Shown piece after piece: positions 1-12,671 of a stretch of DNA of 64,000 bases. The position numbers and the translations under genes were made by a program. The DNA lies in NCBI GenBank assembly GCA_003693505.1, contig QUZD01000054.1, positions 62,001 through 126,000 of the forward strand, given 5' to 3'. The DNA comes from Pseudonectria foliicola (taxonomy: Eukaryota > Ascomycota > Sordariomycetes > Hypocreales > Nectriaceae). The notes beneath the pieces were generated by a model. That model was given only the letters and a program-made list of their open reading frames with translations. It ran no database searches and was not told the origin of the DNA. The number at the start of each line of letters is the position of its first letter. The stretch's first letter is position 1.

Positions 1-181
1 CAATCTGTATGGATTACTCTGTACTGTGCAGTAGCAGGAGCGCCGTTGATATTATCATCTTTGGCGATGCCCGGACTGTAGAAGCACCACGGCAGCGGAG
101 AAGTTGCATCCGGCAACTGTCCATCATGACCCTACGGATACTTGGTATTTTGGCTTTGGGTAGGTTGATCTCACCTGGCCC

Positions 182-214
182 ACCACAACCACCACAACCA
201 CCACAACCACCACA
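182..214. repeat. 9-base CCACCACAA tandem repeat
   Basis: Almost four copies of an ACCACCACA unit. It lies in gene-free DNA. Confidence 0.8.
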
Positions 215-700
215 AGCACTAATTACAGCAAGCCACTGCATATTGCCCGCCAGCCCGCTCAACTGCTGCACTCTCATGGTGGGTGGGTGCGTGTGACAGT
301 GTAAGCTACAGTGTACGGTACCTCTCGGAAGAACGCTGCGCTGATGTTACACGCGTTGCTGGTTGTTGATTGGGGCTGTGCAGTGAGATATGCCAGCGGA
401 GTGGATGCACACGCGGCACAGCATAGCACAGTACAGATAGTACAGGGCAGCAGCAGTGGCAGTCGTGGCGTCTGTAGGTGCTCCCCGTGCTGCTGTACGG
501 GTATCCGTACGCCCAAGATTCCCTTATGGAACCTGCAATTCAGGGGCAGGCCTGTGACGCGCGGAGACTTGGAGCAGTAGCCACACTGTACGCAATCCAG
601 TGGCGGCGGCTCGACTGTTTCGCTAGGCTCGAAACATGGCTAGCGGGCAGGGGACCCCCCTGGAGCCTGGGTGCCTGTGGGTGGTTCCAATCCTGAGGTG

Positions 701-766
701 AGCCAGTCAGAGCCAGTCAGAGCCAGTCAGAGCCAGTCAACGCCAGTCAAAGCCAGTCAAGCCAGT
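701..766. repeat. 10-base AGCCAGTCAG minisatellite
   Basis: Six consecutive 10-base units, three of them perfect and the later ones diverging by one or two bases, followed by a partial unit. Confidence 0.9.
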
Positions 767-1635
767 AGCCAGTTCTGGCCAGCCCTGGCCGCCTGTCGAC
801 AGCCGTCGCCCACTCTGGGCCAGTCGTGAGACGCTGTGCCGGTCCTCTCGACTCTCTTGACCCTCTCTTGACCCTCCTTTGGCCCCGTCCCTGAGTTCCT
901 CCTTTCATCCTCCCTCCGCCCAAGACAAATAAGCATCGACATACCAGAGCGCGCGATCAACGACATTTCGACCCAGCACTTTCCCCCCGGCGACTCGTCC
1001 TCGTCTCGCCTTGTCTCGTCTCGTCTCGTCTTGTTTTGCATCTTCTTGCCCAACGACTCGCCTTCCCTTTCATTCTTCTCCAACCGCAGACAGCTTCATT
1101 GCCTCGTCTGCTTCTTCCATTCTCTACGCCTACTTCTCGCTGTCGCCCGGGTCGAGCGGACATGCCCTTGCTTTCGTCGTCCATCTTCTCTTGCCGCCTT
1201 GTCTAGGATTCAGCCGTCGCTCTCTTTCGCTTCTTGAGCTAGTCTCTCATTCCACTCGTTTCGAACCCCCCTCACGCTCGCTCTACTCGATTCTTGACCC
1301 TCTCGTGGTCCGCTTTGCCCGCAAAACCCGCCTCCGCATTTCGTTTCACATCGAGACCGCGCTTCGCAACCTATTCCGCATCTCGGCCACCGACATCGTC
1401 CCCGGAATTCTTCGCTCTCTTCCGCTTGCTTTTCACCCAACATCACTTTTGGACCCGACATCAAAGTCTGGCTCTGGGCCCCCGCCAAAGCCGCGTCTAA
1501 ACTCTACCCACGTCTGATCCTCTGATCATCATTAAGTGATCGACACCCGCCTATCGCTCCGACTAAGTGCAGTAGTATCTACTTGGCTTTTCCACACGCT
1601 GCCCCACGCTTGACTTGTCGTCAGCATCTACCGCC

Positions 1636-2977
1636 ATGGAGTCGACACCTTTTCGTATGGTCCGTACGCTGGACGAACTGCAACAATGTACGTCCCTCTG
1701 GCTGGTTCAGTCATGCCTCTGCTAATCATCTCGCATAAACAGTGAACCACCTCTTCGCCCGAGATGGATGTGTTCAGTGTGACCAGACCACCAAGCTCGA
1801 ATGCCCAGCCTGCCCCAAAGGACAAGGCTGTCGCTTCGTCACCATGACTTGTCATGAATGTGCCAAAGCAGTCTGCGTCGCCGACGAATCTTCCAGCTCC
1901 AGCGGAGGTAGCAGTGGCCCGAGTGTCGGTGGAATTGTCGGAGGTGTTGTTGGAGGCATTGCTGCCATCGCCATCATCACCTATTTGGTCTGGAGATTCT
2001 GCATCAAGCCCAAGAGGTCACAGCATCAGTCCGTCTACGAACCAGACACGGAGCAGGCTTCAAGCGTAGAGAAGGATAATGCTTCGCGCGGCCTCCGCCC
2101 ACCATCGACTCACACTGTTCACTCGATCGCTTCCACGGTGCTCACCCGAGCCTCCAACATCATCCAGATCGCATACATTCCTGGAGTTACCAACCGAACG
2201 ACAGCCAACTCGCCCAACGCCCTTGTCCCGCCCGTTCCTCCGATCCCGATGCGGCATGCCGAGGGCAGTCGTGGTGCCGGATACGAGGACCAACACTTTT
2301 TTGTGCCCGGGGATCTCCGAGACTCGACTTATTCTGGCCTTTCCGGGTATACCGATCGCACCTCGTATGCTCGAACCTCGTACGCACCACGATCGAGCGT
2401 TGCCTCGACTATCTACGGAAGGCAGGCACAGATCCTCGCACCGGCCCAAACAGGAATGCGTGCCAAGCCCACAGTCGTCAGTGTCAAGTCTGGGAACAGC
2501 AGCAGCGACGGAAGCGCGCCCCCCGTGCCTCACATTGACTTTGAGAGGTTTGGCAACCGGCCAAAGAGCGGTGCCAGTGCCTTCAGCGTGGGCTCGACGT
2601 TCCTCAACAACGCCAACACTGCACTTCAGGCTCGTGCGCAGGTTGTCAAGGTGGGCGGCGGTGGGCTTAAAAAGGTTGACCTTGCCCCCAGCAAGTCTTC
2701 TGGCTCCCTGAGTCCGTCATCAGCAAGTACTACGCCGCCCAGCACGCCTGGCCAAAGCCAAGGCCAGAATTCGAGCGCCATCACCGTCATTAATGGGTCG
2801 CCTAGTAGAGACCAAGGACCCTTCTCAGACCCCCCGGAGCGATTAACTCCGCAAAAGTCAACAAAGACACCTAGCCTTGGTGCCGTCATTGAGGATGATG
2901 GAATCGAACCCGCAAAGGGCTCGGTACAGCGAAGGGACAGCAGCCCCTTTGGTGACCAACACGCGACCAAGGAATAA
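1636..2977 (+). CDS. opy2: Opy2-like membrane anchor protein (HOG pathway)
   Basis: Predicted 428-residue single-span membrane protein. Exon 1 is 1636-1687 and exon 2 is 1743-2977; the intron has a GTACGT donor and a GCTAAT branch-like sequence, and joining restores the frame through a split Leu codon. The N-terminal domain carries eight cysteines (about residues 27, 30, 38, 41, 47, 54, 57, 62) in the C-x2-C pattern of the Opy2 N-terminal domain. A Ser/Gly-rich hinge, a Gly-rich membrane span (about 82-104) ending in a basic stop-transfer, and a long disordered Ser/Pro-rich cytoplasmic tail follow. In yeast, Opy2 is a plasma-membrane anchor that recruits the adaptor Ste50 to the osmotic-stress MAP kinase pathway; the same role here is inferred. 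There is no classical signal peptide, so the protein would insert through its membrane span. Confidence 0.85.
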
Positions 2978-3769
2978 TGATTTCTTGCCATATATACTTG
3001 GGCTTTCCAGCCCTTCGGATGTGATGACATGTATGCTGATTTTGAGGTCTACATATCGGACACTTTCCGAATTCTATCCCTTCTTCCCCTTTTCATCATC
3101 TTCTTCTCTTCTTCATGTCAATTCCTTTTTACTTGGTTGTTTTTGGATAGGTAGCCCCAGCATGAGCTGGGACACAGCCTTTGCTGAACTCGAGTATTCT
3201 ATCAATAGCAGCGAGGTTTCTTTGGATATGAACCATGGCGTCTTGGGCAGGCATCGCGGGAAACGGCACGAGTGATGGCGGCACGTTTATCTCACGGATA
3301 TTTGAATATATATATACTTGGACATGCCCTTGCTTTGAAAACTGACGATGACGATGGCTCGAATGTGATGCTGGCTCCCATGGGCCTCTAGGAAACGGTG
3401 GGTGATGGCCACTTAGCCGCGCAAGTGGCTGCCTTGGGGCATAGCACACAGGCATGCTCTGCTCTTGCAACCGTTGGTACAGTACATATGTACATTGATG
3501 ATGTGGAGTGTGAAGTTTGGGAGAGGGGAGACAGGCGTCGTGGTTGGTCGACAAAAATCACCTACAGTGCTACGCCGCTACCGTGTGGCACTCGAGGGAT
3601 GCTCGGGATAGGGTTCTGTGACTGCTGTGCCGCAGTTCGACAGACGGTTCGCACCGACAAGCAGCCCGTGGGCGGGATGAAATGGTGGAAGGACAACGAG
3701 GACAGTAGAGAGAGAGGGGAGGGCAAGAGGGGAAAACAGAGCGTGGGAGCGGGAACATCCCGGTGCAAG

Positions 3770-3820
3770 TGAGTGAGTGAGTGAGTGAGAGCGAGTGAGA
3801 GCGAGTGAGAGTTGGAGTGA
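3770..3820. repeat. GAGT microsatellite
   Basis: A run of perfect GAGT tetramers that decays into GAGTGAGAGC units. Confidence 0.8.
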
Positions 3821-4442
3821 GAGACCAAGGGAAGGTATCTGCATGTCGATGCAGCCACCCAGAGTTGCGTGCTCGGCGCGGCATACAGGCTGGTTTCCGT
3901 GGTGGTGCAATCCGGTACCGAAGGATCCATGGATACATTGATATTGTATGTACATTGATCTACGGCAGAGACGCTGCCGCAAGTTTGTGCGGTGCATGGC
4001 TGCTTCGTCTTGACGGCGTCTCTGCCCGATACTACCCGGGTTGGCTCCTCTGACAAGGCTGACTGACTCTTGCAATTGTTTGGCCATGGGGCGGGCCACT
4101 TAGCCTCGCCATGGATGTGAGCATGGTCAGAGCAGAACTTGCGACAGACGCCTGTCTGTCTACCAGGCAAGTTACATACATGCCTGCCTACCTTACCTAG
4201 GCACCCAGGCACCCAGGCACCTAGGTAGGCACCTAGATAGTACCCAAGTTGCCTAGTCCGTAGACTCTCCTCGCCTGCACCCTGGCAAGCCTGGCCCTCT
4301 GCCCTGTATGTACGGAGTACGGAGTACAGATCCGTACGTGCCCTTGTAACTCATTAGCAGCTTCGCGGTCCCGGAACTTTGCCGCGTTCCTCGGCGCGCG
4401 AGACCGGGGCCGGTGGGATGGTCCACAAAGCTTGTCTCGTCT

Positions 4443-4468
4443 TGTCCTGTCCTGTCCTGTCCTGTCCT
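4443..4468. repeat. TGTCC microsatellite
   Basis: Five TGTCC pentamers in a row. Confidence 0.8.
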
Positions 4469-6257
4469 TGTTTCCTTCTTGATGCGTCTGCGAGGAGCAA
4501 TGGAAGTGAAGATGCAGAAGAGACGGACGGCACACACGCAGCACCTCAGGTATGCCTACAGTCTACGGCCCACGGGGGCGCAATGCTGGCTGCACAGTCG
4601 GCTACCCAAGATAGGTAAGGGACCTTGGGTAAGGTACCTAAGGTAGGTATTGTAGGTGCAGCTTTATACCTACCTTGGGTCAGGTAGGATTCGACTTCGG
4701 GGCTGGCTGGCTGCGTGGCCCGTGAAACGTGAAACGTGGTCCATTCTTCCCGCACCCGCCCGGGACCCCGAGACATGCATGCATAGGTATTGCATACAAC
4801 GACCGTGGAGGTGAAGATGAATGCCATGTATTATCCTAATCCCCAACGGGAGCACCCAATCCCAAGAAGCAGACGGAGGACCGAGGCGGGCGAGTAGCAA
4901 CTAGGTAAGGCACCTTACCTACCTTACCTTGGGTAACCAGAAGGAAGCGAAATTGCAGGTTACATCCAGCAGCCATCCACATACCTTACCCATGCCCCTA
5001 GGTGCCCTGGGTGTTATACGTAATGCAATCCTCACAGATTACAGACTCCAGTACAGAGCACGGAGCACAGCTTCTCCCTCTCTATTCCTACACATCTCCC
5101 CGGGTAGTCGGTAGCTACCTTGGCATCGTCTACTCCATCAGAGTAGTCTTAGTCTGTACATGGATGGTAATGTACGTAGCAAACCCACCGAGGCAACCAG
5201 CCCGTTCCCGTCCTTGTTCCCGCCAACAGCAGCATCAGACGCCGTCCCCATGACTGTCTATCTTAGGTACCTCAGGTGCCTAGGCAGGTAGGCACCTGGA
5301 AACCTGTTCAGCCCGCCTCGACCCTTTCCCCTTCTTTGCCCTCCCCACCCTGGCCGGTCCTTTCGTTGTCCGCAGAGAAACCTGAGAAGTTGCCGGTTTC
5401 AACGTCTTGTCGATCACCGGTGGGGGCGAGGAGGCCCTTGGGGGCAGTCTCCGGCACCAAGTGTCCCACGCTAGGCCTAGGCGCCGCCCGTTGTTTTTTC
5501 CACCCCTGGTAAAAACTCATGCACATCTCTATATCTGATGGGCGCTTCTTCACATGGATCCGCCCATCCGTCCATCCATCCATCCATATTGCCATAGTAC
5601 TGTACAGTACATACAATATCATCTCTCCGTCCCCCAGTACTGTACATACCGACATAGCAAGTACCCGATTAGCACAAAGAGGTACGCACAGGTGAGTGCC
5701 CGGTGTGCTGCATCTGCGCCGTGGCAGATTCTTCGACCTCTCTCTCTCTCTCTCTCCACGGTACAGATTACAGATTACTGCGGTCTAAATGGTGCAGATT
5801 ACGGATCACGCCCGGCAGATACATGGCGGTCGTAGTACAGTACAGATTACATAGAGTGGTAGAGGCTGGCCGGCCACCACAAGACGGTCTGTCCAGAAAC
5901 AGCTCGTCCATCCACCATGTCGTCCGTGACCTGAGGAGTACTGTACATACAGATGTATGTATGTACTGGACTGTAATTTGTACCTTACCCAGGTAGGTAG
6001 TCTCGCACAGGCTTCTCTACTGTACCTAAGCTACAGTATAGATTAATCTGTACCTAACCTTGGAAGTTGGAACCCAGGATCCCGGCCCAATCCCTGCTAC
6101 CCTGCTCCGTTTCCCACCAGCCTCGTGCTCCCCGAGTCCCCGTCCCTCCCTGTAGCCTCCCTGTAGCCTCTACCAAGGGCCTCTACCCAGGGCCTCCCAA
6201 GGCCGTGTCGTCGGCTGCGTTGGCAACCACCAAGCACCCGGGGTTCCGATCCCTCAC

Positions 6258-6269
6258 CAAGCAAGCAAG

Positions 6270-6313
<44 letters not shown>

Positions 6314-6316
6314 CAA
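6258..6316. repeat. CAAG/CAGG tetranucleotide microsatellite
   Basis: About fourteen tetramers: CAAG units, then an uninterrupted CAGG run, then CAAG again. Confidence 0.9.
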
Positions 6317-7646
6317 GCTTCGGCCCTTTGCATGTCCTTGTTCAATGCCATTGTCAATGACCAGCTTTGAGTATCGATTGACCCGAAGCTAATCCCAAGC
6401 TACAGTACAAGCTTGCTTGCCGACAAAACTAGGAGGCATTTGGCTGCCGAGGTAAGGTAGGTAGCCAAGTACCTACCTACCTACCACCTCCATAACCCCC
6501 CGTAGCTTATTGCACCGACCGTAGCTTTTGCGGAAGCAACTCATCACAATAGGTAGCTTCCTACCAAGGTCCCTGCCTACCACCCGACACCTTACCTTAC
6601 ACAGCTACCTTACCTGAGATAGGTGGGTGAGATGCCTACCTCCCCAACTTACCTGGTACAATACAATAGGTAGGTAGGTACCTACATGCCTTGGGTACGG
6701 TAGGCAAGGACCCGAGTACCTGCCACATACAAGTAGCTTCGGTACCTAGGCCGGTAGATGGCACAGAGTGCCCCAAGGCAATCGGCCATGGATCAATGTG
6801 GTTCGCAAAGACACAGCGAATATCCTTTAATTACTTTGCCATTTCCACTACGCTAAACGACTCAACTTTGGCGGGGCTAGCGAGACCTTGCCTGCTTTTC
6901 TTCTCTCCCTCCCACCTCTTCTATGCCCCACGGAGACCACATTCAGTACAGGACATGTATGTAAGGTAGACAGTGATCCGGTCCACACATGGCATCCATT
7001 AGGTACTGTGAGCAAGGTTGGGGCTGTTGAGCCTCAGAACAGTTGTGGTGGGCCGGACACATACGATACAAGATCAACCTAGGTAGGTAGATAGATACCT
7101 TGTTGGGCAAACACTCGAACCAACAATCAATCAACACCGCGGGGCTGTCCGCCAGCATACGTTGAGGCTGCCGAAATGGACCCAATGCCCAACCAAGCCG
7201 CCGGAAAATAATCCAAAGGATGCAATGTCATGTCCAAGCCTTGCCCGCACTCTTGGTAAACAATGGGAGTATAAATGTCATGAGTACCTAGCGCCCCAGA
7301 AAATAGCACGCCTCTTTTATTTCGTACGCCATTCGCCGATTCGGGAACTGGTTTGCTTTCGTTCGTCGTTGGATGCTGCGTCGTCACGTAGCCTTCATCG
7401 TCCAATGGTCGGCCATCTAAATGTCGCAATCAAGTCGTTTCTCCATTCCCTTTCGACATCATCCCATCGTCTTCAGTCGACTTCCTTCTCGAGGTCCGAG
7501 GCCAGTGTTTCAGACCCTCACTTGTTAATTGTATGCCTCTCGTCCGCTAGCGAGGTTCATTCCGCGTAATGTCTTTCTTCTTTCTTTCCTTCTCTTTCCC
7601 CCCCGCTGGCTGCTGGAAATCGTTCCTCACAATGACAGCGAGGTTC

Positions 7647-8464
7647 TCATAATACCACGCATTTGGACTTGCCCTTGTCGTTGTTTCTTCGGTGCCTTTG
7701 GTCGCGATCCCTGCCTCCCGAGTCGCCATTGCCCTGTCGCGACCGACCGCCGGAGCCGCCGTTGGGTCGGGAAGCTTGTTGTCGTTGGCGCCGTAGGATT
7801 CTAACCACGTCGTAGAACGCCTTCTCGACATTGATGCAGTTCTTGGCCGAAGCCTCGACAAATTCGCAGCCCAACTCGCGGGCCAGGGCATGCCCTTCTT
7901 GTGTGGAGACTTCGCGCTCGGTGACGCGGTCGCTCTTGTTTCCCACAAGCATGATGGGAACAGGCAGTTGCGAAGCGGCAGCTGACATGTGAGAACCGGG
8001 ATATGTAGGCGAGGAGGCGCATGACTCCTTTACCCGTTGGATCTGGTGATGGAAACGCTTGATGCGGGTAAAAGAGGAACGCGATGATATACTGTAGACT
8101 AAGACGAACCCCTCACCGTCGCGAATCCATTGGTCGCGTAAGGCAGTGTACTCTTCCTGGCCAGCAGTGTCCAGTACTTCAAGCATGCACGGCTGGCCGT
8201 CAATGACGACCTGCTTTCGATAAGAATCTTCAATCGTGGGGTCGTACTGAAGCGTAGATACAGGTCAGCCCGGGTTTCCAAAAGGCGCATCGTCGTGCTA
8301 GGCGTGGAGAATATGGAAAGGAGAGACAAAGATGGCAGCTATAGAGGACGAGTACTTACGGTTTCAACAAAGTGTTGCAGACACAGCTGGATGGTCAGGG
8401 CTGTTTTCCCCACGCCGCCATCTCCCAATACCACCAGCTTATACAACACCATTCGACCAGCCAT
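7647..8464 (-). CDS. ras2: Ras2-type small GTPase
   Basis: Predicted 234-residue Ras GTPase. Exon 1 is 8464-8360 and exon 2 is 8246-7647; the intron between them (GTAAGT donor, TTCAG acceptor) is in phase 0. Visible motifs are the P-loop GDGGVGKT (residues 14-21), the Ras effector loop YDPTIEDSYRKQ, switch II DTAGQEE, the base-recognition motif NKSD and the SAK motif. An insertion before NKSD and a Gly/Arg-rich hypervariable tail match the Ras2/RasB class of filamentous fungi rather than Ras1. The C-terminus is CVVL, a CaaX-type box with Leu in the last position, a residue usually associated with geranylgeranylation. Such proteins control hyphal growth, cAMP or MAP kinase signalling and conidiation; that role is inferred from the family. 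Confidence 0.93.
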
Positions 8465-9100
8465 GGTGACTGGAATTATCGACTCGGTTAATGACCGGCG
8501 ATTCGAGTGTAATGGAGAGGACGAGTAAGAGCGAGAAGCAAGAGCAAAAGCAGTGTGGGTTTCCAGTACGAGTGGGCTGAGCCTCGGGTCGAAATCGTAC
8601 TACTTGGGCTTCGTCCTAAAAAGGTTGAGTCGAATGTATTGACCAAGGCGGAGCCGGCTGGTCGTCACGAGGCAGCACGAATCGAAACAGGGCAATGCGA
8701 GGCAAAGCGAGGTCGAGAGGTTGCGATGGCGATGAGCAGGATGGAGGACGGGGTGATGGCTTGATGGATGGCGAAGAGCCAGGGGTTCGAGTAATTGCAG
8801 GAGAGCGCAGCGATGGACAGCAGCGAGAGCAGGAGCAGGAGCAAATCCGAAGGCGAGGAGGAGGCGGCTCGCGGAGGAGGAAGGGGGGAGGAGGAGGAAG
8901 AGGAGGGAAGATGACGATGATGCACAGCACAGCTCAGCTCAGCACAGCAAAAAAAAAAAAGGCAAGCAAGTTTTGGTGCAAGGCGGAGTAAGTATGGAGT
9001 GGAAAATGATGCTTGGTCGACGGTGAAGGTGAGAAAGATGGTCGAGTGGAGACTTTGTGCGTGCGCATTGCTTGGGCGGCGGGGGGGGGAAGAGGAGGAG

Positions 9101-9136
9101 AAGGTAAGGCAAGGTAAGGTAAGGTAAGGTAAGGTA
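9101..9136. repeat. AAGGT microsatellite
   Basis: Seven AAGGT-type pentamers, one with a C substitution. Confidence 0.85.
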
Positions 9137-9520
9137 CTGGACTGGAGGTACTTCTAGCACATGGTGCGAAAGTACGAAAAGGAGCAGGATGCGGGCAGAG
9201 GCAGGTATCTTCCTGGGCCAGATACTCGTCGTGGCTGCACCATTATGTATACAGTACCGGAAGCGTCTAGCAGTGGCGCATCCGCGAGCACGGCTCGGGT
9301 CTAGACGGCGGGTACCGAGGACCTGCCAAGAGAAAAGCGCCGTACCTTGGCGGCGGAGATACTTGGGACTGGCTGGCTGGATGCTAACAGCTACATGCGC
9401 TAGGAGAGGTAGCACCCACCGAAATGGCTCCCCCATGCTAGAAGTGGACACTAAGGTAAAAACGAGTGCATACGGTACAGGGACCCAGAGCCCAAAGAGC
9501 AGGGGCAGCCGCGGAAGCAG

Positions 9521-9554
9521 GAGCAGCAGCAGCAGCAGTAGCGGCAGTAGTAGT

Positions 9555-9597
<43 letters not shown>
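9521..9597. repeat. AGC trinucleotide repeat
   Basis: About 25 triplets of AGC type with a few AGT and GGC interruptions; the last 14 or so are pure. The polyserine or polyleucine ORFs across it are repeat artefacts. Confidence 0.9.
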
Positions 9598-9743
9598 CTA
9601 CCCAGGTAACTAGTTAGTGGAAGCAGAAGCGCAAGCAGAAGCGACAAACAGATATAGCTGCGTACGGCAAGGGATTGACATGGAGCATGGAACATGGGAT
9701 AAGGGCAGGATGGAACATCGGCCAGCAAGCGGGTCGCCGCGGG

Positions 9744-9822
9744 CGATGGATGGCTGGCTGGCTGGTTGGCTGGCTGGTTGGATGGATGGATGGCCGGATG
9801 GCTGGATGGCTGGACAGATGGC
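9744..9822. repeat. GATG/GGCT compound tetranucleotide repeat
   Basis: Interleaved GGCT, GGTT and GATG tetramers. Confidence 0.75.
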
Positions 9823-10924
9823 TCCCTGCCTCACGGATACAGAGCACCTACATACTACCTATGGAGCACCTGTCGGTGCCCTGATTAGAGTAATTTGTAT
9901 CGCATCTGGGATGAGTTCCCAGGGTCATGATCATGGAGCTCGAATCAGGCCAGCCAGCCCAAGGGATTGGGGAGAGGGCGCCTCACCCTCACTCACCATG
10001 GTCGGCATGTATCCGGTGAGCCGGGTGCGCGATGGCTGTTCCACTACCCGCAAGGACATACATACATAGTACGGCCACTCGGCCACTGACTAACCAGGAG
10101 ACGAGCATGCTACAGCAGGTACTAGCAAGGCTTTGGCTCAACGGGACGCATGGGCCGTGTAGTCAGAAACCAGGTGCCCTCCGACTTTTCAAGGCATGGA
10201 TGTGGTTACAGTACCTTACCAGGTGGTGCTCCGTATTCTGTGCCTACCTAGGTACCTAGGTAGGTAGGTAAGGTTAGGTATCCAAGTATCTGTAGGTAGG
10301 GTTCCCGTTCCGCTTGTTGGCCGCGGGGTTTTTCGAGGGCAAACCCAACGGATGCTTGGCCGCCGGGACAAAGAAACATCTGCAGATTAGGTACTAGGGG
10401 GGGGAGTCGACAGTTTGGAAATGGCCAATGGTCCAGGGGTACGTAGTCTACATACATTCATGTACGGGATCACGGAGGAGCAAGACGGCCAGGTAAAAGG
10501 TAGGGCCAAGGTTCCCTGGAGAGAGACGCGTGTTGCAATCAACCAACCAACTGACCAGCCGACCAACCGACCAACCGAACCAACCACCTCGATCAAGGAG
10601 CTGTTTACAGACAGTGCAGTCCCATCCGTTCCATCCCTCGCCCTCGATGCGTCAGCCTGGTCTGGTGTCTCTCTACCTCTAATCCGTACCTCTTATTAAT
10701 TACTCCCTCCTCTCGTAGGCTCGCTCCCACCCACTAAAAGTAGAATAGGCACGAAACGCCAGATTGCGTCTTTTTCCACCCTAAGCCTCATTCATCCTCC
10801 TCTTCTTCTTCACCCCACCATCTGCTTTTGTCATCGTCGTTGCTTTGGTAAGGTACTTGGCAGCCCCCTGCTGTGGCTGGCCCATGACGGGTAGTACCGG
10901 TAGTCAATAGCATTGCGGCATCTC

Positions 10925-10927
<3 letters not shown>

Positions 10928-10960
<33 letters not shown>

Positions 10961-10961
10961 T
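10928..10961. repeat. CT dinucleotide tract
   Basis: A nearly pure CT run interrupted by one extra T. No gene follows within reasonable distance on the plus strand. Confidence 0.75.
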
Positions 10962-11504
10962 CGTCGTCGGGGAAGCACAGTGCGCCAGCAAGAGGCTGGA
11001 GAGCAGACCCTTGAGCAATGGACTGGAGTTGTAGGCAGTGTTATAGGACCAGATATCCGGACAAGCTTCACGAAAAGACGTGGGCAGATGCAGGTGCAGC
11101 AAGTACCGCGTACGTACATGATATGGCATGATATGGTACCTCGCCATGTTACATGGTACGGCAGGCCTGTAGAGGCTACCGACATGAGACAACTCATCCA
11201 ACATCTGAGGTAAGGTACGTATATTGCACAGTACTCGCCCGGTATTGTGACCGAGAGATGCAAATCATCATCTAGCGTACTCTATGACCAGGATCCCCAA
11301 CCGACAGCCGATGTTCGTCTACCTTGGTGCGTCAATGGGGGACTGGTGATGGAATATCGAAAGCGAAGATGTCAGGTGCCCTTTTGCGCCAGAAGGCACC
11401 TACTTTCCCAGAAGAACAACGTTACCTCTAGCAGATGGATTGGAAAGATTTGCTCTCAGGCCCGAAAGCGATGCGATAGGATGCTTCTTTGACAGGCACG
11501 ACAA

Positions 11505-11532
11505 CGTCCGTCCGTCCGTCCGTCCGTCCGTT
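11505..11532. repeat. CCGT microsatellite
   Basis: Seven CCGT tetramers. Confidence 0.85.
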
Positions 11533-11644
11533 CATCCATGCCCACGCCGACACCAATGTTGACTCACGGAGCATGCTGTCGAACTTGATTTGGGCAACGG
11601 GGCTCCAAGATCCCCCATCCCCCAGCAGATCTTGTCTCCCCCTT

Positions 11645-11688
11645 GGTCATGGTCATGGTCACGGTCATGGTCACGGTCATGGTCATGC
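11645..11688. repeat. GGTCAT/GGTCAC hexamer repeat
   Basis: Seven hexamers alternating GGTCAT and GGTCAC. Confidence 0.9.
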
Positions 11689-12141
11689 ACGGCAATAGCC
11701 GGCGGGTAAACGTCACAGTTGGCATCTCGAGGCAGGCCAAGTGCCGGCCGTTTTCCTTACCACGTACAGATTACAGATTACAGACCACAGATTAATTGTT
11801 GCCAATTTGCCATGGGGCCGGAGAGTGTCTGTGCAGCCGTCTGTGCAGCTTCTGCAATATCCCGCATCTCCCCGGTGGCTATATCGGACCCTTCCACTCC
11901 CACCGGCCGGCCACCTGTCAGCGGCTGGCACGGGCCCTCGTCCGCCGAGCCACTCGGAGGCTTCACCTGCAACCCCCGCCGTGACAGCTTGACAAGGGCG
12001 CTTACTGTCTCGTATGCGGCCATGTGCGGTGCGTACATACATACACACATACGGAGTACATACACACATAATACATGCACGATACGTGATCCTCGGTGAC
12101 ATTCGCATACGTCGACAACGTCCGTGTCACGATGGCCTCGA

Positions 12142-12222
12142 GCTCGTGCTTGTGCCTGTGCTCGTGCTCGTGCCTGTGCTCGTGCTTGTGCTTGTGCTCG
12201 CGCTCGCGCTCGTGCTCGCTCG
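12142..12222. repeat. hexamer repeat of CTCGTG/CTTGTG/CCTGTG type
   Basis: About thirteen imperfect hexamers on the pattern CTNGTG with CGCTCG variants at the end. It is open in several frames and so produces spurious ORFs on both strands. Confidence 0.85.
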
Positions 12223-12671
12223 CGGAGTGGACCTGCAGCCCGCATTCCAACACACTGCCGGGCCTGGCAGCTCGCTCGCCGACTACAGTAGGCAAAGAGT
12301 AGGCAAGTTAGTCGGTGCGTCTTTCATGAGGATTGTCTGCTATTCCTGGGATCGACACTCACGCGACACAGGTCACAGGGCTCGAGCTACCGCTAATCTG
12401 CCATGGACCCAACCTGTTTGATGATTCCAGACGGCGGCGAAGTCGTTGCAGTCGCCTTGGATAAGCCATTCATGTGAATTATGCCGAGGCCCTCGAGCTA
12501 GCTGCCCTCGTCAAAGCCTGATACTCTAGCCCAACCATTGTTAGGCTGGATCCCGTATCTGAAGCTCGTATGGGTTGCTTCTACGCATCAATAGTATCTA
12601 GACCGGCGCTCTTCCTCCATTCCAATGCCCTTTCGGCGAAGCCCCTAGGCATATGCAAGCCTTTTTGCCAC

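Larger units (their letters stand above)
1..1635. other. gene-free stretch and probable opy2 leader
   Basis: No ORF here has the character of a real gene. The stretch contains a 9-base CCACCACAA-type tandem repeat near 182-214 and a 10-base AGCCAGTCAG-type repeat at 701-766. From about 990 to 1630 the plus strand is strongly C+T rich, which is common in promoters and leaders of filamentous fungi and fits a transcription start for the opy2-like gene that follows. Confidence 0.6.
2978..7646. other. long gene-free stretch rich in short repeats
   Basis: I see no credible gene in these 4.7 kb. ORFs are short, lack family features and follow repeat composition. The stretch holds many GGTAGGTA/TACCTACC strings (for example 4620-4680, 5265-5290, 6450-6485, 6600-6690), several TACAGATTA copies (5762, 5769, 5841, and reversed at 6044) and the microsatellites listed separately. 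The first few hundred bases are the probable 3' UTR of the opy2-like gene. Confidence 0.6.
8465..12671. other. gene-free stretch with dense microsatellites
   Basis: The first few hundred bases are the likely ras2 promoter and leader; 8826-8916 is strongly purine-rich on the plus strand, so pyrimidine-rich in the gene's sense. The rest holds tandem repeats (9101-9136 AAGGT, 9521-9597 AGC, 9744-9822, 10928-10961 CT, 11505-11532 CCGT, 11645-11688, 12142-12222), two adjoining TACCTAGGTA palindromes (10245 and 10253) and two TACAGATTA copies (11765, 11772). I could support no gene. Confidence 0.6.

Noticed and set aside
9521..9597. Polyserine, polyleucine and polyalanine ORFs on both strands
   Set aside because: All are readings of one AGC triplet repeat.
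11645..12222. Regular repeats considered as a CRISPR array
   Set aside because: The units are 6-base microsatellites without unique spacers, and the host is a fungus.
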